NCBI RefSeq assembly: GCF_024808255.1
Contig: NZ_JANTYS010000002.1
Coordinates: 1-64,000 of the forward strand
DNA length: 64,000 nucleotides
Source: Mucilaginibacter dorajii
GTDB lineage: Bacteria; Bacteroidota; Bacteroidia; Sphingobacteriales; Sphingobacteriaceae
Direction of reading: 5' to 3'
In this document: positions 54,541 to 61,900 of the stretch, one piece after another
How the letters are laid out: every line of letters begins with the position of its first letter
Position numbering within the stretch: position 1 is the stretch's first letter
Program-made: the position numbers and the translations under genes
Notes under the pieces: model-generated
The model's input: only the letters and a program-made list of their open reading frames with translations
Told to the model about the DNA's origin: nothing
Databases searched by the model: none

Positions 54541-55611
54541 TTAATTGAATGAAAGCGATGCCGGGCCGTGTTGCGTGAACTCGTGGCAAAGGTCAAAAGC
54601 CGACTGGCTGCGTTGCAGCCCTGTACCATACATGATGGACTTTAATTTAGCTTCATCACTTTTGAAATTGCGGACGTTTTGAAAATATCCTGTTACTGCA
54701 TTGTATGCGCCAAAAACAGTTCCTTTTGTGGTTTCTTCCTGTTGGGTCGGGCTAATCATGGCATATTTAAACACATCGTCTACCATGTTGTTAAAATGGG
54801 TGGACAATTCATCATCTGCGCCTTTCTGTACGTTGGCTAAAACTTCCTTGCTCGGTGCCATAGCCAGCTGTATCAGCTTTTTAACCTCCCTGTCGGTTAT
54901 CCTTACCCTTGACCAGCGGTTATAAATCGCTTCCAGTTCTTCGGATAAACTGTTGGAGATACCCATCATTTTATGCGCCTCCTTTAATTTATCGGTTGCG
55001 CTGGCCGTGTGGCGTATCTTAATGCAGTTAACTTGGTTAGATAAGGCGGCATTAAGCGTGTTGCGACATACGACCCTGATAGGTGTAAAAGCAATTTGAA
55101 TACTGCCCAAACCATCGTGCGAAGTAGTCAGGAACAAAAAGCGTTCAATGCAATCATTGCGCCCGACACGGATGTAATCGGGCAATTTAGCGGTTATAAA
55201 AATTCGTGACCCGTTAGCTAACGCCCCTGCGGTTTCGTATAAAATGCCGTCTTTGCCACCTACAATGGCATCGAAGAATGTAAAGGCGTCAACATTCTGT
55301 ACAATTTCATAATCCTTGCCGACCACGCCCAAAACTTGGTCGGTATCGGTTCGTACGGTTGCGTAATGATTGGGTACATCAATACGCCATTCCATTACCA
55401 CATCGTTATCCTCGGTGTTTTCGTCGGTATCATCACCATAGGTAAACAGGTTGCGTTTTTCAACGGTGTAATCTAAACCCGCATATTTTATCGCCTCTGC
55501 GCTTGTTGGGTAGTCTGTAATGACTTGCCCCAACCCATGCCACGCCTTTTCCTTTACTGAAAAAAAGCTGTGTTTACCTGTCTGTTCATTGAAATTAATA
55601 TCGTGTGCCAT
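54541..55611 (-). CDS. DUF932-family phage/plasmid-like protein
   Basis: A 356-residue protein of the DUF932/TIGR03299 family, encoded on plasmids, phages and integrative elements; molecular role unknown. Family features: KHSFFSVKEKAWHGLGQVI near the start, NGSRIFITAKLP and IRVVCRNTLNAALS in the middle, and YGTGLQRSQSAFDL near the end. It is in a minus-strand run with three tiny genes. It marks this part of the window as a mobile-element remnant. Confidence 0.88.
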   Translation of the reverse strand: MAHDINFNEQTGKHSFFSVKEKAWHGLGQVITDYPTSAEAIKYAGLDYTVEKRNLFTYGDDTDENTEDNDVVMEWRIDVPNHYATVRTDTDQVLGVVGKDYEIVQNVDAFTFFDAIVGGKDGILYETAGALANGSRIFITAKLPDYIRVGRNDCIERFLFLTTSHDGLGSIQIAFTPIRVVCRNTLNAALSNQVNCIKIRHTASATDKLKEAHKMMGISNSLSEELEAIYNRWSRVRITDREVKKLIQLAMAPSKEVLANVQKGADDELSTHFNNMVDDVFKYAMISPTQQEETTKGTVFGAYNAVTGYFQNVRNFKSDEAKLKSIMYGTGLQRSQSAFDLCHEFTQHGPASLSFN

Positions 55612-55616
55612 GCTAT

Positions 55617-55784
55617 TTAAGATTTGAGTTTATAGTCCATAAATTTCAGTTCGTGTATTTTCACCTTTTGGGTGTTACTGATGGTACAGATGGCCTTTTG
55701 CTGTATTTCGGTAATAGCCTCGTGTACATTTTTATGTTTGGTTTGTATGGTCGCCTTGACCAATAAGAAAATGGTATCGTACAT
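55617..55784 (-). CDS. Very small protein (55 residues)
   Basis: The frame MYDTIFLLVKATIQTKHKNV... ends in KIHELKFMDYKLKS, with the stop 5 bp before the DUF932 start codon. The amphipathic pattern and the tight spacing with both neighbours suggest a real gene. I recognise no family. It is one of several tiny genes upstream of DUF932 on this strand. Confidence 0.55.
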   Translation of the reverse strand: MYDTIFLLVKATIQTKHKNVHEAITEIQQKAICTISNTQKVKIHELKFMDYKLKS

Positions 55785-55787
55785 ATC

Positions 55788-55916
55788 TTATGAATTATAA
55801 TTGTTTGTAAACTGTGCCAGTTCCATTTGAAACCCTTTTGGGTTCTCTATGGCTAATTGTTCGGCGTATCCCTCCCAAAAAAGCTGGTTGGTTATCTCGA
55901 TGAATATTTCTAACAT
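55788..55916 (-). CDS. Very small protein (42 residues)
   Basis: The frame MLEIFIEITNQLFWEGYAEQ... continues to LAQFTNNYNS and its stop lies 3 bp before the next start codon (55784). It resembles a single helical domain. No family is recognised. The compact arrangement with the 55-residue gene and DUF932 supports translation as one operon. Confidence 0.55.
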   Translation of the reverse strand: MLEIFIEITNQLFWEGYAEQLAIENPKGFQMELAQFTNNYNS

Positions 55917-55951
55917 TGCTGTAAGTTTTAAGATTAGAAAATGTCTTAAAC

Positions 55952-55988
55952 AACGCCCCCTGTTAGTGTTTTGGGAACAGGGGGCGTT
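55952..55988. terminator. GC-rich hairpin between two small accessory genes
   Basis: Perfect 13-bp arms (55952-55964 and 55976-55988) with an 11-nt loop. It lies 9 bp beyond the stop of the 183-residue gene on the minus strand and 35 bp before the 42-residue gene. Either a terminator or an attenuator. Confidence 0.75.
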
Positions 55989-55997
55989 TCCATTTAA

Positions 55998-56549
55998 TTA
56001 TTGCGGGATAACAATACCCGCTTCAATCTCGGCCAGTTTATCCACGCACATATTGTTAACCAACTGTGCCACTGTCCAAATGATAGTCGGGTTTTTGGTT
56101 TCAAACTTCCTGCGGTTATCGTCCTCAATTGTCAGCGTGCAACCATTGTAATAATTGGTATCGGTAGTATCTGCCTCGTCCCGCAACTCGATTTCAAAAT
56201 CATCTAAGTTTTTAATGGTGTCCTGTAGCTTCGTGCGCTGTTTCGCCTTGCGGTGCATTTCCTCGATGAATTTCAACGTACCCTCTAAATTCAGCACGAA
56301 TTTCTTAGGCTCTTCGTTTACCTGCTCCGCCTTAACCTCCGCTTTCAGTGCTTCCGTTTTCGGCGGTTCCGGTTGTTGCGGTGTGGTCGCTGGTACTTTG
56401 TCCGCCTCTTTTTTAACTTCCTCCTTGGCAGGTTCGGCTTTTGATACCGCATTTACCGGGTTACCTGCTACAAACTTTGCCACCTTGTCCGCTTTAACGG
56501 GGTTGACTGCTGCAACTCCGCCGTTGTTGTTTTTTACATTCGTTTCCAT
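55998..56549 (-). CDS. Accessory-element protein with low-complexity N-terminus
   Basis: A 183-residue protein. Residues 1-80 are rich in Ala/Lys/Pro/Glu/Val and probably disordered (KEEVKKEADKVPATTPQQPE). Residues 82-183 form a small domain (FVLNLEGTLKFIEEMHRKAKQ, DDFEIELRDEADTTDTN, CTLTIEDDNRRKFET). Proteins like this are frequent near DUF932 genes in Bacteroidota integrative elements; function unknown. A separate promoter is likely because of the hairpin that follows. Confidence 0.7.
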   Translation of the reverse strand: METNVKNNNGGVAAVNPVKADKVAKFVAGNPVNAVSKAEPAKEEVKKEADKVPATTPQQPEPPKTEALKAEVKAEQVNEEPKKFVLNLEGTLKFIEEMHRKAKQRTKLQDTIKNLDDFEIELRDEADTTDTNYYNGCTLTIEDDNRRKFETKNPTIIWTVAQLVNNMCVDKLAEIEAGIVIPQ

Positions 56550-56939
56550 TTTTAATAGAATTTAATTTGTCCACCCTGCCTACTACCTTTCGGCAGGAGC
56601 CATTTCTGGCTTTTTGTTAAGCAACCTCACCTGATGAGCAGGGTGAACAGACAAGGCTTTGCGAAAAAAAATACTACCCGGAGCGCAGCGGAGGTGTGGA
56701 GATTTTTTTTCAGCAAACCCGCAGGGCCTGGCCTTGGCTGGGCGCACTGCGGTTCAGAAATTTGCTACACAAACAGCCTAATACCAATTTCATCAAGCCT
56801 AAAAAACCTTAAAAAGTGTCAGGAAAAAGTTCGGCCGGTTTGGGTGATGCGAATGCGATGCCCAAAACGGCCGATCTTTTAAAATGCAGTGAAGCTGCTG
56901 AATGAGGCACGAAAGAAGCTGCTGGAACTGCTGTCCTGA
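56550..56939. other. 390-bp region without a convincing gene, with several inverted repeats
   Basis: It contains CACCCTGC/GCAGGGTG (56572-56579 and 56638-56645), GAAAAAAAAT/ATTTTTTTTC (56663-56672 and 56702-56711) and the terminator hairpin at 56831-56874. A plus-strand frame at 56634-56882 is arginine-, serine- and proline-rich without a start signal and looks accidental. The repeated structure suggests a mobile-element control region. Confidence 0.5.
56826..56880. terminator. Bidirectional terminator beyond the PUR-RadC gene
   Basis: Arms 56831-56844 and 56861-56874 are 14 bp with one mismatch and a 16-nt loop. On the minus strand five T follow within 3 bp; on the plus strand TCTTTT follows. 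It lies 65 bp beyond the stop codon of the minus-strand gene. Confidence 0.75.
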
Positions 56940-57530
56940 TCAGCCTCGCAACGCTTTCATCCAAACCACGCCCGCTTCCTGTTTGGCCAGCCGCTGTGCC
57001 AGCTCCATCGCAGCAATAATGGACAACGCTTTCGCTACGCCCATACCAGCAAAACGCGTTAACGCGCTTACCGGCAGTTCAGCCAGGCGCTTCATATCCA
57101 GCGCTACGCTATCCAAAATTTGCTGTGCCAGGTCAACTGCCGTAACGCCCGGCGTCCCTGACCCGATGAGCATAGCCAACAACTCTGCATCCGACAAAGC
57201 AGCGCGCCCCTGCGCCAGGAATTTTTCGCGCGGACGGTCGGTAATATCCCAGCTTTTGATACCTGTAGACCGCTCCAAAGGCACCACCGACTTTCCCCGC
57301 CGTCCGGCCTCGTGCGCGGCATTGGAGAATAAAGAGGAAAGCGCCTCGATCAGGAATTCGAAATGATCCTCCCATATCATGATACAAGCCCGCTTGTAGG
57401 TATTATCCGGCTGCTTCTCAGAACAGACCAGGTTAATGAAATTCTTATGGTTTTTGGCCTGCCTGAAATCAAAAAAGTAATTCCGGTGCTTCGTATAAAA
57501 TTTCTCGGTGGCAATGATGTTATCTTTCAT
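56940..57530 (-). CDS. Fusion of PUR domain (DUF3276) and RadC N-terminal domain, no JAB domain
   Basis: A 196-residue protein. Residues 1-72 match the PUR/DUF3276 nucleic-acid-binding fold (NYFFDFRQAKNHKNFINLV, MIWEDHFEFLIEAL). Residues 90-165 match the N-terminal UPF0758 part of RadC (SWDITDRPREKFLAQGRAAL, ELLAMLIGSG, helix-hairpin-helix GMGVAKALSIIAAMELAQR). RadC proteins normally continue into a JAB/MPN metallo-domain, but this one ends at 196; I find no JAB coding in any frame before the terminator. So it is probably a DNA-binding accessory protein and not a peptidase. It belongs to the accessory region. Confidence 0.8.
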   Translation of the reverse strand: MKDNIIATEKFYTKHRNYFFDFRQAKNHKNFINLVCSEKQPDNTYKRACIMIWEDHFEFLIEALSSLFSNAAHEAGRRGKSVVPLERSTGIKSWDITDRPREKFLAQGRAALSDAELLAMLIGSGTPGVTAVDLAQQILDSVALDMKRLAELPVSALTRFAGMGVAKALSIIAAMELAQRLAKQEAGVVWMKALRG

Positions 57531-57568
57531 GGTATTCGGATTTAAAACCCAAACTTCCGCCGCCTAAA

Positions 57569-57632
57569 CGGTTTACCCGGTAATAAAACAAATTACCCGA
57601 TCCTACCGTTTATCCTGCAATAAAACAGTTAC
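57569..57632. repeat. Two imperfect direct repeats in a divergent promoter region
   Basis: 57569-57596 and 57606-57632 align as GTTTA-C-C-G-AATAAAACA-TTAC with few differences, about 37 bp apart. They lie between the PUR-RadC gene (minus) and the zinc-ribbon gene (plus) and could be regulator sites. Confidence 0.55.
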
Positions 57633-57651
57633 TTAACCAAGAGCCGATCCT

Positions 57652-58059
57652 ATGCCAAATACCGGTACCGAGAAAGAAAACTCCTGCGCACACTGCCATA
57701 AACCGTTGTTCGGGAGAACAGATAAACGTTTTTGCAACGATACCTGCCGCAATACTTTTAACAGGCAGAAAACTGAAAATCAAAAACTGCAGGCCAGTGC
57801 AAACTTGCCCGAGATATTCCGGATCATCAAAAGAAACTATGAAATTTTAAAGGAGAATTGTCCGCAAGTGCTGGATCACGATGAAAATATGCTTGTTAAC
57901 GCAAAAGAATTTTTGAAAACGGGATTTAGTCCCAAATTTTTCACTAGCGTACATATCACTTCGTACGGTGAAATTTGGTATTGCTGTTTTGAACTTGGCT
58001 TTCGAATTGGTGAGGATTATGCTTTTATACGGCATTTCCCCGAGCAGGCTATCGTATAA
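57652..58059 (+). CDS. Zinc-ribbon protein of unknown function
   Basis: A 135-residue protein. The N-terminus has a four-Cys ribbon, CAHC (12-15) and CNDTC (28-32), resembling DUF2116-type zinc ribbons, then KTENQKLQ and a helical region. The C-terminal half (FTSVHITSYGEIWYCCFELGF) is a beta/alpha segment also seen in Bacteroidota accessory proteins. It is convergent with the caspase-like gene, 19 bp apart. Unknown role, probably of the mobile region. Confidence 0.7.
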   Translation: MPNTGTEKENSCAHCHKPLFGRTDKRFCNDTCRNTFNRQKTENQKLQASANLPEIFRIIKRNYEILKENCPQVLDHDENMLVNAKEFLKTGFSPKFFTSVHITSYGEIWYCCFELGFRIGEDYAFIRHFPEQAIV

Positions 58060-58078
58060 CCCAATGCTGATTATATCG

Positions 58079-58861
58079 TTATTCAAATTCAAATGCTTTT
58101 TTATGGCGCTGATAAATATCAGCAAGTGCTTTTCCCATCATGTAATCTAATCCTGCATCATCGATAATGCCCATGTTTTTACCCATAATTAAGGCTGGGT
58201 GATCAAGGACTTCTTCCTTAAATGAAGGATCATTTCTCATCCGATCAATTATATGCTCCATTAACTGTTCAAATGTAGTTTTAGAATCCTTGTAAAAAAA
58301 TCGCCCTCCCTCTGCATCAGAGGCGAGATAGGAACGGATCAGATTTCCATCGGCAATCAGCCTTTCGAAAACATCCCCAAAACTATCCATTACTTCCTGT
58401 ACTGTTACTGATTGGCTGGCCGAAATATAGCCTGAATAAGGGGATTTCAATTCCGGGTCAACACCTTCAAATAAATAACGGCCATAACAAGTCGCCATAG
58501 TCAGGTAAAGTTGATTTTGGGTAGCTATATTTATAAGACGAAATTTGGTGACCAATTCCAACCAGCTTATTAATTCTCCATCGGCGGTAATTAACCCATC
58601 AAGATGAGAACTCCCATGCATTTCAAAATGTATGACCAGTCCATTTTGGCGATTATTTATGTCATTTAGGATATTATCGAGGAACGCTAATATTTCAGCT
58701 TTGCTGTTAGCACTAAAATATGCTTGTGATTTTATGAAAGATCGATCTCCTAACTGTTCAATTCTTCGATTTACAACATCGTCGTAAAGTTCTGCTCCTG
58801 TTTGCTTTTCGTCAGGCTCCAGGCTTTGAATGATAATAATATGCTGAATATCTCCGACCAT
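58079..58861 (-). CDS. Caspase-like cysteine protease, predicted defence effector
   Basis: A 260-residue protein. The N-terminal strand HIIIIQSLEPDE leads into KQTGAELYDDV; then VIHFEMHGSSHLDG carries His82-Gly83, and LYLTMATCYGRY carries Cys125. The His-to-Cys distance (43 residues) and the hydrophobic strands before each match the catalytic dyad of caspase/CHAT (clan CD) peptidases. The remainder is helical. It follows the NTPase gene after 39 bp, as the downstream effector of an operon. In other bacterial systems such proteases are activated by a sensor and kill the cell or process a toxin. Activity is inferred, not shown. Confidence 0.72.
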   Translation of the reverse strand: MVGDIQHIIIIQSLEPDEKQTGAELYDDVVNRRIEQLGDRSFIKSQAYFSANSKAEILAFLDNILNDINNRQNGLVIHFEMHGSSHLDGLITADGELISWLELVTKFRLINIATQNQLYLTMATCYGRYLFEGVDPELKSPYSGYISASQSVTVQEVMDSFGDVFERLIADGNLIRSYLASDAEGGRFFYKDSKTTFEQLMEHIIDRMRNDPSFKEEVLDHPALIMGKNMGIIDDAGLDYMMGKALADIYQRHKKAFEFE

Positions 58862-58900
58862 CTATATATTGAATGAAGTATCTTTTGTTAATAGCAAAAA

Positions 58901-61900
58901 TCACACAGCTTTGTAGGTAATTACGTTTTCGCGGAACAGATAGGCATGGGAAGAACCTAAATCGACCATTTTGTTAAGTAAAAACAAGTAGTCATCTATC
59001 CAGAGTTTATTCGCCTTGATTTTACTAATATGATTATAAAAAAGACGTTTGATCAAACGTTCGCCATCTTTCGACACAAGTGCTATTGCCTCATCCGGCT
59101 GATTTTTTATTAAATCAGCTAACCAGGTCAACCCAATTGGCAACAATTCTTTTTCTCCGATAGTAGATAGGCACTTCACAATTGATTTCACACGGCCCGT
59201 TCCAATTGATTTTACCATATCATAATAAGAGTCCTTTTGAGCATCTAATTGCTTCCACTCGGTCGCATCTTCCTTCCAGCCCGCGTCTAACAATAATAAA
59301 TTTGCAAACACTGACCCGCCAACCGGTTTAACGCGTGAAAAAAGGTGCCCCCATATCAGCCAAAACTGATCAATGAGTTTCTTGTTACCAGCATGATCTT
59401 CATTGTAATAAGTCGCTTTGTCCAAAGTCCAAAGAAATTGCTCGGGAACCCTTTTGCAAAAATCCAATAGTCCGCTATCACGGTTAAACAAACTCCTGTA
59501 GTCACTGGCAAAGATGGGGTCAACTACCAAATCAATGACGCGGCAAGCCAGTTTTTCATCAGCGGTCAATAATAATTCAGCTAAATAGTTGACGATTCTC
59601 GTTACAGACTTGTGTAAAATCCGCCTGCTTTCGGGATGGTGGTTATACCCGTAATTCACTTTGAGATTGAGATCTACCGTTAACAGTTCCATAAACCTAA
59701 TGACAAAATTTGAAAAATCAAGGTCGTGAAATTGGTTAATCGGCGTAAGCAATAGCGTTTCATTCAATAAATTAGCATCATAGTCTGTAAAATTTAAACT
59801 CTCAGACGTTAACTTAAAAGCAGTCTTACCCGCTATTTCCTTTATGAATTCAACCTCCTTTTGTTTAATTTCATTTATTGTTCCGTGATCAAGGTACGGT
59901 AACCTGGGATTAACCTTTTTGAAACGGGCTAATTCAATCAAACCCGCCCAAATACTTTTAGCGATGTCGGGAAAATTCTCATAAAAAGTAGTCCTGAAAT
60001 AAGGGATGAAACGATCCATTTCATAATCTGCCAAATGCGCGCTTCCAATGCAGATCATAAAAGCAATGATTTCCGGTATCTCCTCCTGATCGGCATATGG
60101 GATGACCAAATGGATAGACTGGAGTACTACATGTTTTTCATGGAGATTATAATACCTTTCGGGGCTGTGGGTTTGGTGCCTGGCTTCGTTCAAAATAAAA
60201 ATAGCAGCTTCCCATATGGCACCAATGCACCAATTTCGCTGTTCGTCGTTTAATTGCGCCGAAAGATCAGCTAATCCAATATTGGCTAAAGTGATAGGCC
60301 GATCCGATAGAAAGTCCAGATTATTTTTATAATAACTATAGCATTCGTCCCATTGAGCGAGTGAAAGTGGCTCTGATTCTTTTTTATGTGCTTTTTGAAT
60401 TAATTGAGAATACCTTGCAGACGTGCTTTGCCGGGCGATCATTTCTTTACCTGAATCCATAAATTCCTGCACGTCATCGTTATAATCTGGTTGGATCACA
60501 ACGGTGCCGGGTGAATCTTCCTGAAGACTGGCTTTCCAACATCTCCGGTCGATCTCAATAAGCGTTTTTTGCCATACGACATCCTCTTTATCCGCAACAG
60601 ATTTTAAATGGTCAAAAACTTTAAATATCTGATCATTGATCGTTGCAATCCTAAATTGGTAGTCTACGACAAACCCATGTAAACCGTTAAAATAAGCGCT
60701 CCGGTGTGGAAGCTTATTAAAAGCAAGACGTTCTTCCTCTGTGCCGTCCCATTCCAGATCGGGCATGGAAGTAGTTATTCCCTCCTGGAGATACCTGTTG
60801 CTATCCCAATCATAAAATTCCTGAACACCCAATAAAGGTATCATCGCTTCTCCGACCTCTTCCGGGTAAGCCATCGCAACACTAGTTAGCACACTTGTTG
60901 CGGCTACATTATTGCTATTCCTTAAAGTCAAATCAAACATTTCTCCTAGTCGCTTTCTGCTGAAATCAGTTTTAAACTCTGCGACCTCTAAAAGAAATTT
61001 CTCCAGGCTAACCAGTAAACATTGCAATAAGTCATGGGTTACGGTGATCCCGCGATAGGCAGCCCACAATTCCCATGCAGCACGCTGCTCGACTAAAGTA
61101 CCGTCCGTAAGCGTAAGCTTAACTTTAGTAAATTCATGTTTATATTCGCCATCTGTCCTTTCATAGGTAATTACCGCATAATTGATCAGATCTGTAATAA
61201 ATTTTATCCCTTTAAAATGATGGTGCCAAAGTATGTTATAGGCGGGAGTTTTGTAGACACTCACCGGCATAAATTGATATTTATCGATCAACCCCCAGCA
61301 TTCATCGCTATTTAAACGATGACCCGCAAAAAGCCGTGAATATTCATCTGAAGCTTCAACCGATATCGGTTTGGTTTTCCAGGCAGAAAACGCTGTTTGA
61401 ATAATTAGATCCGGCATTTCTTTTGGTAACCGGTAATTATTAACCCCGGCTATACATTTATTGATCACCGCTTCATAGAATGATTTTACTTCCCATTTTC
61501 CATCATCCTCATTGTAGCTTAAAGCCCGGTTAACCAGTTCACTAACTTCTTTTCTGGCATGGTGGGACAAATTAAAGAATATGGCGATCATTTCATCCCG
61601 CTTTGCCTCCATATCATGTCCGCTCCAAAATTGGTCACCATCCTCCATTTGAGCGATAAATTGCAATAAAATGGACTTCACGCTTCCGCATTCAGGTTCA
61701 GCAATCTCCGGTTGAAAAATCAGTTGAAGGTGCCAATCCGTAAGCAGATTGATGATAGAAAACCTGATTTCAAGAAGCAGTGGGATATTTTCTTCGATAA
61801 AATTTAAAAGCGCATGCCAACCTGAGCCAATCGGCAAAAGTGTTGTGTTGCTAGCCAATCCTTCTTTGCTCTCCTTACACGCTGTTCGAACTAAATGAAT

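Noticed and set aside
54504..54629. Longer start for the 49-residue gene
   Set aside because: The extension overlaps the end of the DUF932 gene and is unlike the rest.
56634..56882. 82-codon plus-strand frame in the accessory region
   Set aside because: Composition is irregular, it runs through two inverted repeats and the terminator hairpin, and no start signal is visible.
56885..56938. Leucine-rich 16-codon frame with GTG start (KLLNEARKKLLELLS)
   Set aside because: A stop codon lies directly upstream and the frame is too short; it is probably chance, though the heptad-like pattern was noted.
57104..57387. Alternative frames inside the PUR-RadC gene (possible missing JAB domain)
   Set aside because: They are antisense-type or shifted shadows and contain no JAB motif, so a frameshifted full RadC is not supported.
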